DNA from: Azospirillum fermentarium
GTDB taxonomy: Bacteria > Pseudomonadota > Alphaproteobacteria > Azospirillales > Azospirillaceae
NCBI RefSeq assembly: GCF_025961205.1
Contig: NZ_JAOQNH010000002.1
Location: forward strand, 581,501-645,500
Length of the DNA: 64,000 nt
Direction: 5' to 3'
Shown here: positions 52,601 to 60,461 of the stretch, one piece after another
Position numbering within the stretch: the first letter of the stretch is position 1
Layout: every line of letters starts with the position of its first letter
The notes under the pieces: generated by a model
Database searches by the model: none
What the model was told of the DNA's origin: nothing
Seen by the model: the letters and a program-made list of their open reading frames with translations, nothing else
Program-made: the position numbers and the translations under genes

Positions 52601-53238
52601 GCGTCGGCGGGCCGCTGGCGCACCACCAGCCGGTGCTGGGCCACCGCCTCGTCGTGGCGCCCGACGGCGGCCAGGGCGTCGCCCAGATTGTTGTGCGCCT
52701 CCGCCATGTCGGGGTCCAGGGCGATGGCGCGGGTGAAGGCCTCCACCGCCGCGTCCGCCGCCCCCAGGGTGCGCAGCGCGTTGCCCATGTTGAACCACGC
52801 CTTGCCGTGGGCGGGGTTGAGCGCCAGCGTCTGGTGAAAGGCGGTGACCGCCGCCGGGGGATGGCCCCAGGCGTGGAGCGCGTTGGCGAAATTGAACCGC
52901 GCGCCCGTGTGGGCCGGGTCCAGCCGCAGGGCGCGGGCGTGGGCGTTGGCCGCGTCCTGATGCCGCCCCAGGGCGGCCAGCACGCTGCCGTGGGTGTCGT
53001 GGAAGGCGGCGAGCCGGCGGTTGGCGGCGATGGCCCGCTCCACCAGCGCCAGCGCCTCCGCCGCCCGTCCCGTTTGCAGCAGCACGATGCCCAGCAGGTG
53101 CAGCGCGTCGGCGTTGCGCGGCTCCGTCCGCACCACCATGCGGTACAGCGGCTCCGCCCGGTCCAGCCGCCCGGCCTGGTGATGGGCCAGCGCTTCGTGC
53201 AGCCGTCCGGCGGCGGGGGAGGGGCGGGTGGAGGGCAT
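49693..53238 (-). CDS. TPR-glycosyltransferase, two GT-B modules, first one altered
   Basis: An 1181-residue protein. A long TPR block (1-340, ADALHLLGIVLLQTGRAAEA and following) leads to GT module 1 near 366, where the consensus VGDEILF has become VGMETLF. TPRs (about 650-880) and GT module 2 (near 900, LLVWGEQGVGDEILFASC) follow. The loss of the Asp-Glu pair suggests module 1 is weak or inactive, while module 2 looks intact. It is divergent from the TPR-methyltransferase at 53348, with TAGAAT as a possible -10 in the 109-bp gap. Probably another flagellin-modifying transferase. Confidence 0.78.
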   Translation of the reverse strand: MPSTRPSPAAGRLHEALAHHQAGRLDRAEPLYRMVVRTEPRNADALHLLGIVLLQTGRAAEALALVERAIAANRRLAAFHDTHGSVLAALGRHQDAANAHARALRLDPAHTGARFNFANALHAWGHPPAAVTAFHQTLALNPAHGKAWFNMGNALRTLGAADAAVEAFTRAIALDPDMAEAHNNLGDALAAVGRHDEAVAQHRLVVRQRPADARSWYNLGAALQQHGTYEEAEIAYREALRRDPRHVPSLNNLGGVLRRLNHPEHAEDCHRQAIALSPDFAESYHNLGNALAAQGRYGEAMACHEEALSRNPDLATATHGLALLALMNGDLAHGLAGYERRFAARAVTVDRPLPPPRWDGTPLDTGRLVLWREQGVGMETLFAATLADAAARARGPVTLYTDPRLVPLFARSFPAVTVVDEAELDRAPPADMAAHCPTGSLPGLLRRDLAAVPAAPWLAPDPVRVAAWRDRLAALGPGLTVGIGWRTAMLTPDHRPCYVPLDRWAPLFAVPGVHLVSLQYGETEDEIRRVEARTGVTIHRWDGHDLTDDIDGTAALIAALDLVVSPAMAAGDLAAALGVPVWRFAPREWTQLGTGTRPWCPGTRLFRPPHGAPMDAVIAPMAAALARLAPPVPVPAARRPAPPAPDARAAAEEALERAIGHHRAGRLAAAESAYREALAHDSRHGDALNLLGLLYHQAGHQDEALSSIDRALAADPAFAEAFNHRGLIQQALGRPAAARDSFARALALRPAFAEAYTHRGLVTEGTEQEACHRRAGRLDPANPAVHVNLGVALEKRGAVAGAARQYRQALALQPALPDTLNNLASLEKALGRTGPAARLLRRAERLAPGFPLVAWNLGLIRLETGDLPGGWAGFEHRFSSPHLQRGRRIAAPGWRGDALAGRRLLVWGEQGVGDEILFASCYPPLRDMGGTVVLECDPRLTGLFARSFPWAEVREQRIGAHGRETAAPDAAVQIAAGSLPALMRGRLTRFPDGRAGGWITADSRLVERWRGRLAALGPGLKVGIGWRSQVMTAQRQSSYITAPALAPLLRVPGLVAVNLQYGPVAAEIAAAEALSGRKIHRWDDLDLTDDFENTAALMAALDLVVSPAMSAGELAGALGVPVWRFGPSDWTRLGSGCRPWYPAMRLFTPPPGAPLDSVVIPMAQDLHKLLDQPGAPLLTIA

Positions 53239-53347
53239 GGTGATCCGGAAGGGTGCGGGCGGAAGGTGCGGAATGCCCTGTCATTCTACGCCCACGGCGG
53301 TAAAATTGCTGCGTTTTCGCGCAACGCCGTTTCGCCGGACGTCTTCC

Positions 53348-54601
53348 ATGACCGAGCCCTCCCTCCCCCGGCGCCCGTCCCGTCTGGCCCGCCCCTCCGC
53401 CGGGGGGGATGCCGGGCTCCTGAACGAACGCGCCATCCGCACCGCCGCGGCGGGGGATGCGGGCGGTGCCGCGTGCCTGCTGCGCGCGGCCCTGGCGTGC
53501 GATCCCACCCACGGGGAAGCCTGGACCAACCTGGGCAAGCTGCTCGCCGACGGGGGGGAGGGGGCCGCCGGGGCCGCCGGCCACGCCCGCGCCCTGCGGC
53601 TGGGGCTGTGGCATCCGCTGGTTCTGTTCAATCTGGGGGTGGCGCGGCGGCAGGCGGGAGACCGGGCGGGAGCGGCCACCGCCTTCCGCGCCGCCGCCGT
53701 GATGGCACCGGACCATGGCGACGCGCTCAACAGCCTGGGCAATCTGGCGGAGCCGCCGGGGGCGGCGGTGGCGCTCTATCTGCGGGCGCTGCGGGTGCAG
53801 CCGGGGCTGGGGATCGTGCACGGCAATCTGGCCGGCGCGCTCTACCGTCTGCATCAGTCGGGAGGAGCGGCGGAGGCCGCCCGCGCCGCGGCCCTGTGGC
53901 TGGCCGCCTTTCCCGATGATCCCACCGCCCGCCACATCGCGCCTGCGCTGATCCGCGGGGATGGGGGGGCGGCGGAGACCCGTGCCTCCGATGCTTATGT
54001 CCGCACCACCTTCGACCAGTTCGCGGACGCGTTCGAGGACACGCTGACCGCGCTTGGCTATTGCGCGCCCCAGCGGCTGGCCGAAGCCATGGCGGCGGAA
54101 GGTGTGGAGCCGGAATCCGGTCTGTCGGTGCTGGATGCCGGCTGCGGCACCGGGCTGTGCGCTCCCTTCCTGCGCCCCGCCGCCCTGTGGCTGGAGGGGG
54201 TGGACCTGTCGGGCGGCATGCTGGAGCAGGCGCGGGCGCGCGGCCTCTACGACCGGCTGACGGAGGCGGAACTGACGGCGTTCCTCACCCGCCACCCGGC
54301 CCGGTTCGACGTGATCCTGGCGGCGGACGTGCTGTGCTATTTCGGGGATCTGGCGGAGGTGCTGGCGGCGGCGCGGGCCGGCCTGCGCCCCGGCGGGTTG
54401 CTGGCCTTCACGGTGGAGCGGCTGGCCGACGGGCGGCCCTACCGCGTCAACCCCCATGGCCGCTACGCCCATGCCCCCGGTTACGTGGAGGCGGCGGTGG
54501 AGGGGGCCGGGCTGCGGCTGTCGGTCCTGCGCGGCGAGGTGTTGCGGCACGAGGGCGGGCAGCCGGTGGCCGGGCTGCTGGTCACCGCCCGGCACCGCTG
54601 A
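53348..54601 (+). CDS. TPR-methyltransferase fusion
   Basis: A 417-residue protein from ATG 53348; the upstream open frame covers the divergent promoter and is not used. Residues about 20-190 are TPR-like (AWTNLGKLLADGGEGAAG, LVLFNLGVARRQAGDRAG). The rest is a class I SAM methyltransferase: FDQFADAFEDTLTALGY, LSVLDAGCGTGLCAPFL (SAM loop), VDLSGGMLEQARARGLYD and VILAADVLCYFGDL. The TPR part is like that of the transferases nearby, so it may recognise the same substrate and methylate flagellin or its glycan. That role is inferred from context. Confidence 0.75.
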   Translation: MTEPSLPRRPSRLARPSAGGDAGLLNERAIRTAAAGDAGGAACLLRAALACDPTHGEAWTNLGKLLADGGEGAAGAAGHARALRLGLWHPLVLFNLGVARRQAGDRAGAATAFRAAAVMAPDHGDALNSLGNLAEPPGAAVALYLRALRVQPGLGIVHGNLAGALYRLHQSGGAAEAARAAALWLAAFPDDPTARHIAPALIRGDGGAAETRASDAYVRTTFDQFADAFEDTLTALGYCAPQRLAEAMAAEGVEPESGLSVLDAGCGTGLCAPFLRPAALWLEGVDLSGGMLEQARARGLYDRLTEAELTAFLTRHPARFDVILAADVLCYFGDLAEVLAAARAGLRPGGLLAFTVERLADGRPYRVNPHGRYAHAPGYVEAAVEGAGLRLSVLRGEVLRHEGGQPVAGLLVTARHR

Positions 54602-54646
54602 GCCGCCAGACCGCTGAGGCGTCAGCGGGATCCGTTACGGCACCCG

Positions 54647-55486
54647 TCAGGGCGCCACATCGGCCAGCAGCGCGTCGCAGGACAGGCCCGCCACCACCTC
54701 CTGCGCCACGCTGCCCAGGATGGCGCGCATCACCCCGTTGCGCCGGGCCGATCCCAGGGCCACCACATCGTACCGCCCCTGGCGGGCGGCCTGGACGATT
54801 TCGGCAACGGGGGCGCCGATGCGCACCTCGCAGGTCACGGCATCGGGCGGGATGCCGTCCAGCAGGGCCGCGAACTCGTCGGCGAAGGCGCCGGTCAGGG
54901 CATCGCCCTCCGCCGTGGGCCGTGCGGCGGACGGCAGGTCGAGCACATGCAGCAGATGCAACGCCCCATCGGGCAGCAGCCGCCGCGCCGCCGCCACCGC
55001 CGCCCGCGACCGGGGGGAGAAATCCACCGGCACCAGCGCACAGGTGTAGGGGGCGAGCGGCTTGTCCCACACCGCCAGCACCGGCGTGCCGTCGGACACC
55101 GCGATCCGCTCCACCGTGGCGGGCAGGAACAGGCCGGTCATGCGGTTGCGGGCGTGGCCGCCCACCACCACCAGATCCGGTTGCCACAGCCCGGCATACC
55201 CCGCCACCTGCGGCCCCACCGCCCCGCCGCGCACCGCCACCACCCGCAGCGTCAGCCCGGCGGCACCGGGCACGGCCAGCAGCAGGCGCTGCAACTCCGC
55301 CTCGATATGGTGGAGGGGAAGGTGGGCATAGGGGCTGCTTTCCTCCTGCACGATGTGCAGGGCGGTCAGTTCGGCCCCGGCCTGGCCGGCAAGGGCGACC
55401 GCCCGCTCCATGGCCCGGTCCGATTTCGGCTCCAGGTCGGTGGCCAGCAGGATCCGTCCCAGACGGGTTTGCCGAAGGTCGGCCAT
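54647..55486 (-). CDS. tandem universal stress protein
   Basis: A 279-residue cytoplasmic protein with two UspA domains. The first begins RILLATDLEPKSDRAM; the second ends VALGSARRNGVMRAILGSVA with a G-x2-G-x9-G-S type ATP-binding loop. The first half also has VVGGHARNRMTGLF, a partial loop. Such proteins appear under starvation, redox stress or hypoxia. It diverges from the kinase gene at 55631, so the two may share a control region. Confidence 0.87.
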   Translation of the reverse strand: MADLRQTRLGRILLATDLEPKSDRAMERAVALAGQAGAELTALHIVQEESSPYAHLPLHHIEAELQRLLLAVPGAAGLTLRVVAVRGGAVGPQVAGYAGLWQPDLVVVGGHARNRMTGLFLPATVERIAVSDGTPVLAVWDKPLAPYTCALVPVDFSPRSRAAVAAARRLLPDGALHLLHVLDLPSAARPTAEGDALTGAFADEFAALLDGIPPDAVTCEVRIGAPVAEIVQAARQGRYDVVALGSARRNGVMRAILGSVAQEVVAGLSCDALLADVAP

Positions 55487-55630
55487 ATCGGTCGCTCCCT
55501 TGCCCTTTTTTCCTTCATGCTAAGATCGTGACCGGGGGCGGGGCCTGTCCATGCCGGGTACTACGGACCCTCTATCCGTATGAATACGGAAAACGGCGGG
55601 GAGCGGCTGGCGGGGTGGGGGGAGTGCGCT

Positions 55631-57292
55631 ATGATCGGGCCGTTTTTCGTGGGGCGGGGGACTATGCCGGCGCTTTTCCGCAGCCGCTGGGCGTTCGCCG
55701 CGGCCTATCTGGCCGCCCATGTGACGCTGGACTGGGTCAGCTTCATTCACGAGGTGCCGCCTCTCAACATCACCCCCTGGAACCCTCCGGCGGGGCTGAT
55801 GGTCGGCGTGCTGGCGGTTTTCGGGTTGCGGGTGGTGCCGCTGGTGTGGCTGGGGCTGATGCTGGCCGACATCGCGGTGCGCGGGCTGCCGGTGGCGCTG
55901 TGGGCGACGGGTCTGGCCAACAGCATCGTTGCCATCGGCTATGGCGCGGCGGTGCGCCTGCTCATCACGCGGATGGAATTCGACCCCCGACTGCGGCGGA
56001 TGCACGACATCGTGCTGCTGTTGACCGGCGGGGCGGGGGCGGCGCTGGCGGTGGGGACGGGCTACATCGCCGTTCACACCCTGCTGGGCCTGTTCCCCTG
56101 GTCCTCCCTCCCTGAGGTGCTGATGCGTTTCTGGGTGGGGGAGGTGATCGGCATCGCCGTGCTGACGCCGCTGGTGCTGGTGTGGCTGAACAGTCCCCTG
56201 CGCCGGCTGTCGCGGGCCGAAGCGACGGAGGTGGGCGGGCAGGGGGTGATCATCGCCTTCACCCTGTGGCTGGATTTCGGCCCCCTGGCGTCGGAACGGT
56301 ACGAGTATTTCTACCTGCTGTTCCTGCCGTCGCTGGCGGTGGCGGTGCGCCACGGGCTGGGCGGGGCGGTGTGGGCGTCGGCGGCGACCCAGACGGGGCT
56401 GATCGCCGCCATCCTGCTCACCGGGGTGGAAACGGCGCGCATGACCCATTTCCAGCTCCTGATGCTGACGCTGGCGGTGACCACGCTGCTGCTGGGGGCG
56501 GTGGTCAGCGAACGCCGCCGGGTGGAGGCCGCCATCCGCGAGCGCCAGTCCGATCTGGCCCATGCCGCCCGCCTCACCGAAGCGGGGGAGATGGCCGCCG
56601 CCCTGGCCCACGAGTTGAACCAGCCGCTGGCCGCCGCCATGAGCTATGCCCGTGCCGCCCGCAAGATCGCGGTGATGGAGGCAGCCTCCCCCCGCCTGAC
56701 CGAGATCCTCGACAAGACGGTGGCGCAGGCGGAACGGGCCGACCGGGTGATCCGCAGCCTGCGCGATTTCGTGCGCAAGGGCGGGCGCGGGCATGCCGCC
56801 CTGCCGGTGGCCGGGCTGGTCGCCGACTGTCTGGCTCTGGCCGCCCCGCTGTCGGGCCAGCACGGCGTGCCGATCCTGGCCGAGGTGGCGCCCGGCCTGC
56901 CGCCGGTGCGCGGCGATGCGGTCCAGCTTCAGCTCGTCATCCTCAATCTGGTGCGCAACGCGGCGGAGGCCATGGACGGCGCCGCGTCCAACGCTCATAC
57001 TGACGATCCCCGGCGGCGGCGCATCGTGGTGTTCGCCCAGCCGGCGGACGAACCGGGGTTCGTCGCCCTGGGCGTGCGCGACAGCGGCCCCGGCCTGTCG
57101 GGGGTGGTGGAGCGGAACCTGTTCGCCCCCTTCATCACCACCAAGGCCACCGGCATGGGCCTGGGCCTGTCCATCGCGCGCAGCATCGTGGAGGGGCACG
57201 GCGGCACCCTGGCCGCCCGGCGCCTTCCCCACGGGGAAACCGTGTTCCGCTTCACCCTGCCCGTTTACGGGGGCGAGACCCATGACGCCTGA
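55631..57292 (+). CDS. MASE1-domain sensor histidine kinase
   Basis: A 553-residue kinase. ATG 55631 has GGGGGAG in front; 55580 and 55664 are alternatives. The first 290 residues are a multi-helix MASE1 sensor (PLNITPWNPPAGLMVGVLAV, RFWVGEVIGIAVLTPLVLVW). Then a short coiled coil and the kinase core: AGEMAAALAHELNQPLAAAM (phospho-His), NLVRNAAEAMDG, DSGPGLSG, FAPFITTKATGMGLGLSI. The kinase type is close to FixL/DctB. It overlaps the response regulator by 11 bp, so the two form a two-component system. Signal unknown. Confidence 0.9.
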   Translation: MIGPFFVGRGTMPALFRSRWAFAAAYLAAHVTLDWVSFIHEVPPLNITPWNPPAGLMVGVLAVFGLRVVPLVWLGLMLADIAVRGLPVALWATGLANSIVAIGYGAAVRLLITRMEFDPRLRRMHDIVLLLTGGAGAALAVGTGYIAVHTLLGLFPWSSLPEVLMRFWVGEVIGIAVLTPLVLVWLNSPLRRLSRAEATEVGGQGVIIAFTLWLDFGPLASERYEYFYLLFLPSLAVAVRHGLGGAVWASAATQTGLIAAILLTGVETARMTHFQLLMLTLAVTTLLLGAVVSERRRVEAAIRERQSDLAHAARLTEAGEMAAALAHELNQPLAAAMSYARAARKIAVMEAASPRLTEILDKTVAQAERADRVIRSLRDFVRKGGRGHAALPVAGLVADCLALAAPLSGQHGVPILAEVAPGLPPVRGDAVQLQLVILNLVRNAAEAMDGAASNAHTDDPRRRRIVVFAQPADEPGFVALGVRDSGPGLSGVVERNLFAPFITTKATGMGLGLSIARSIVEGHGGTLAARRLPHGETVFRFTLPVYGGETHDA

Positions 57293-57908
57293 CATCCCGC
57301 CCGGCACCCCCGTCACCTTCGTCGTGGACGATGACGAGGCGGTGCGCGATGCGCTGGCGCTGCACCTGGACCTTGCCGGTCTGGTTGTCCGCCCGTGCGC
57401 CTCGGCGGCCGACTTCCTGGCCGCCGCCGATCCGGCCCAGCCGGGCTGCGCGGTGATCGACATCCGCATGCCGGGGATGGACGGGCTGGAGCTGCAGCAG
57501 GAGATGTCCCGCCGCGGCCTGACCCTGCCGGTCATCATCATCACCGGCCACGGCGACGTGCCCGCCGCCGTGCGCGCGTTCCGCGCCGGGGCGGTGGATT
57601 TCCTGCAAAAGCCGTTCGACGAGGATCTGCTGATCGAACGGGTGAAAGAGGCGCACGCCCGTGACGGCGCCGCCCGCCGCGCCAACGGCGAGGCCGCGGA
57701 GCTGCGCCGGCGCCTGGAGCTTCTCAGCCCGCGGGAGCGGGAGGTGATGGATCTGGTGGCGCAGGGACTGCCCAACAAGCTGATCGCCCGTCAGCTCGAC
57801 ATCGGCATCCGCACGGTGGAAACCCACCGGGCGCGGGTGCTGGAGAAGATGGGCGCGCGCAACGCCTCGGAACTGGCCCGCATGCAGATGACGATCGACG
57901 CTCCGTAA
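57282..57908 (+). CDS. FixJ/LuxR-type response regulator
   Basis: A 208-residue regulator. The receiver has the acidic pair in VVDDDEAVRDAL, the phosphorylated Asp in AVIDIRMPGMDGLEL, Thr in IIITGHGD and Lys in DFLQKPFDED. The C-terminal LuxR-type helix-turn-helix (LSPREREVMDLVAQGLPNKL, DIGIRTVETHRARVLEKMGA) binds DNA. Its start lies inside the end of the MASE1 kinase gene, the natural partner. Targets are unknown; the flanking UspA and KefB-like genes are plausible. Confidence 0.92.
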   Translation: MTPDIPPGTPVTFVVDDDEAVRDALALHLDLAGLVVRPCASAADFLAAADPAQPGCAVIDIRMPGMDGLELQQEMSRRGLTLPVIIITGHGDVPAAVRAFRAGAVDFLQKPFDEDLLIERVKEAHARDGAARRANGEAAELRRRLELLSPREREVMDLVAQGLPNKLIARQLDIGIRTVETHRARVLEKMGARNASELARMQMTIDAP

Positions 57909-58017
57909 TCACCGCTATTTCGCGGTGCAACCGGATCACCCACGTTTATGGGGCCGGGTGGTCCGTTGCGGCGGCCCGGTTCCCCACACGCCAGAGACGA
58001 AGGGACGACGCCGCGGC

Positions 58018-59793
58018 ATGATTCACGCTACCCCCCTGATTTCCACCATCGTGGCCGGCATCGGCCTTGCCTTCCTGTTCGGCACGCTGGCCGCGTGGCT
58101 GCGGTTCCCGCCGCTGGTGGGGTATCTGATCGCGGGCATCGTGGTCGGGCCGCACACACCGGGCTTCGTCGCCGACCCGGCCCTGGCGTCGGAACTGGCG
58201 GAACTGGGCGTCATCCTGCTGATGTTCGGGGTGGGGCTGCATTTCTCGTTGAAGGATCTTCTGTCGGTCAGTTCCATCGCCATTCCCGGCGCCATCGTGC
58301 AGATCGGTGCCGCGACGGCGCTGGGGCTGGGGCTGGCGGTGCTTTTGGGCTGGAGCGTGCCGGCGGGCATGGTGTTCGGCCTGGCGCTGTCGGTGGCGAG
58401 CACCGTGGTGCTGCTGAAGGCGCTGCAGGAACGGCGGGAGATCAACACCCGCCGCGGCCAGATCGCCGTGGGCTGGCTGATCGTCGAGGATCTGGCGATG
58501 GTGCTGGCGCTGGTGCTGCTGCCGGCGCTGGCCAGCGCCATCAACGGCCCCGGTGCGGCGGGGGTCGTTGGCGGCCACGACTGGATCGCCGAGCGCTTCG
58601 ACCTGGGGCTGACCGGCACGCTGCTGCTGACGTTCGCCAAGGTGGCGGCCTTCGTCGCGTTCATGCTGGTGGTGGGGCGGCGGGTGATCCCGTGGATGCT
58701 GCACATCGTCGCCCACATGGGCTCGCGCGAGATGTTCCGGCTGGCGGTGCTGGCCATCGCGCTGACGGTGGCGTTCGGGGCGGCCAAGCTGTTCGGGGTG
58801 TCGCTGGCGCTGGGGGCGTTCTTTGCCGGCATGGTGCTCAGCGAATCCGAACTCAGCCATCAGGCCGCCCAGGAATCGCTGCCCTTGCGCGATGCGTTCG
58901 CGGTGCTGTTCTTCGTGTCGGTGGGCATGCTGTTCGACCCGTCCATCCTGTGGCGGGAGCCGCTGCCGCTGCTGGGCGTGCTGTTCATCATCCTGATCGG
59001 CAAGTCGCTGGCGGCGTTCCTCATCGTGCTGGCCTTCGGCCATCCCCTGCGCACGGCGCTGACCATTTCGGCCAGTCTGGCGCAGATCGGTGAATTTTCC
59101 TTCATCCTGGCCGAATTGGGGGTGAAGCTGGACCTGATGCCGGAAAGCGCCCAGTCCTTCATCCTGGCCGGCGCCATTCTGTCGATCCTGATGAATCCGG
59201 TGATGTTCGCGCTGGTGGATTGGGTGCTGCGGCGCACGGCCCAGCCGGTCCCCGCCGCCGTGCCCGCAGCTCCCGAGCCGGCGCCGGAACTGCTCCACAC
59301 CACCGCCCTGGAAAACCATGCGGTCCTGGCCGGCTACGGCCGGGTGGGTGCTCTGGTGGGGCAGGAACTGCGCGACCGCGGCGTGCCGCTGGTGGTGATC
59401 GAGGACGCCGACAAGCCGGTGGCCCAACTGACCGAAGGCGGGATGGAGGTCGTCGTCGGCAACGCCGCGAAACCGGAGGTGCTGAAGGCCGCCAATGTGG
59501 TGCACGCCCGCTTCCTGATCCTGGCGATCCCCAACGCGTTCGAAGCCGGGCAGGTGGTGCAGCAGGCCCGCACCGCCAACCCGTCCCTGCGCATCATCGC
59601 CCGCGCGCATGCGGACGTGGAGGTGGAGCACCTGACCGCGCTGGGCGCCGACGTGGTGATCATGGGCGAGCGGGAAATCGCCCACGGCATCACCGAAAGC
59701 CTGTTCGCCACCCCCCCCGCCGCACCCGCGGCGGCGGAGGAACGGGCGCTCCCGGCGCCGGAGGAACGCAAGCCGGAAGCCCCCGCCGCCTGA
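58018..59793 (+). CDS. KefB/YbaL-type cation:proton antiporter
   Basis: A 591-residue CPA2 transporter from ATG 58018. About 12 membrane helices (LAFLFGTLAAWLRFPPLVGY, LGVILLMFGVGLHFSLKDLL, ALGAFFAGMVLSESELSH) are followed by a cytoplasmic TrkA-N / RCK nucleotide-binding domain (HAVLAGYGRVGALVGQEL). It exchanges K+ or a related cation for H+ and is gated through the RCK domain. The C-terminus is a Pro/Ala/Glu tail. Closer to YbaL than to glutathione-gated KefC by memory only. Confidence 0.88.
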   Translation: MIHATPLISTIVAGIGLAFLFGTLAAWLRFPPLVGYLIAGIVVGPHTPGFVADPALASELAELGVILLMFGVGLHFSLKDLLSVSSIAIPGAIVQIGAATALGLGLAVLLGWSVPAGMVFGLALSVASTVVLLKALQERREINTRRGQIAVGWLIVEDLAMVLALVLLPALASAINGPGAAGVVGGHDWIAERFDLGLTGTLLLTFAKVAAFVAFMLVVGRRVIPWMLHIVAHMGSREMFRLAVLAIALTVAFGAAKLFGVSLALGAFFAGMVLSESELSHQAAQESLPLRDAFAVLFFVSVGMLFDPSILWREPLPLLGVLFIILIGKSLAAFLIVLAFGHPLRTALTISASLAQIGEFSFILAELGVKLDLMPESAQSFILAGAILSILMNPVMFALVDWVLRRTAQPVPAAVPAAPEPAPELLHTTALENHAVLAGYGRVGALVGQELRDRGVPLVVIEDADKPVAQLTEGGMEVVVGNAAKPEVLKAANVVHARFLILAIPNAFEAGQVVQQARTANPSLRIIARAHADVEVEHLTALGADVVIMGEREIAHGITESLFATPPAAPAAAEERALPAPEERKPEAPAA

Positions 59794-59799
59794 TCCGCG

Positions 59800-60348
59800 T
59801 CAGCAGTCGGGAAACAGGCAGCCCTTTTCCCGGTGGGTCGGGAAAAGGGCCGTGGTCAAATGGCCGACCAGGGCGTCGAAGGCGGGATCGTCCGCCCCCT
59901 TGGGCGCGTCGAGCCAGCCGGTGGCGTAGGTCAGCGGCCCGCCGCGGCAGAAGGCGCCCATCACGATCATCGGCCCGGTGGGCGACGGGGCGGCCGCCGG
60001 CACCGGCTGAGACCCGCACAATTCGGAATCGGTCAGGTTGATGGGCGGGTTGAAGGCCAGCGCCACGCGGTAGCCGGGCCGGGCCGAGTCGCCCGGCGTG
60101 GTGGTGAAATTGGTGACGACGCCGGGAATGCGCCGCTGCATGGCGGCGGTGACCCGGCGGGCGAAGGCTTCGCCGTCGCCGCCGAACGGGTTGCCGGCGA
60201 TGGTCACGCGGAAATCCCGCCCGGACGCGGCGTAGGACGCCTCGTTGATGGAATAGGCCGCAGACGGCTGGCTGGCGACCACGCGGGGTGTATCCGAACA
60301 CCCCGCCAGCATGCCTGCGGCCATCATCGCCGCCATGAACCGCATCAT
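59800..60348 (-). CDS. small predicted lipoprotein
   Basis: A 182-residue protein; ATG 60348 or 60345 follows GGGGGCGGAG. The frame continues upstream for 83 more codons, but these are noncoding in style. The signal sequence is AAMMAAGMLAGCSDT with a lipobox Cys. The mature part has FRVTIAGNPFGGDGEAFARR and two later Cys (MGAFCRGG, CLFPDC) and is not a family I can name. Convergent with the antiporter gene, 6 bp apart. Confidence 0.65.
   Translation of the reverse strand: MMRFMAAMMAAGMLAGCSDTPRVVASQPSAAYSINEASYAASGRDFRVTIAGNPFGGDGEAFARRVTAAMQRRIPGVVTNFTTTPGDSARPGYRVALAFNPPINLTDSELCGSQPVPAAAPSPTGPMIVMGAFCRGGPLTYATGWLDAPKGADDPAFDALVGHLTTALFPTHREKGCLFPDC
59821..59850. repeat. 12-bp perfect inverted repeat in the lipoprotein 3' end
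   Basis: GCCCTTTTCCCG and CGGGAAAAGGGC around GTGGGT, inside the last codons of the lipoprotein and 27 bp after the antiporter stop. It could act as a transcription end for the antiporter mRNA even though it is coding on the other strand. Confidence 0.55.
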
Positions 60349-60461
60349 CTCCGCCCCCTTCGGTATCCGAGCCTCTCCTACATTAAAGCACCCCACCGCC
60401 GGGTTCCAAGGGCCGCCGGCCCTTGGTAGGGTCAAGGGACGAACGTCCCTCGAATCTTCCC

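Noticed and set aside
57910..57927. Terminator after the response regulator
   Set aside because: CACCGC and GCGGTG form only a 6-bp stem and no T run follows.
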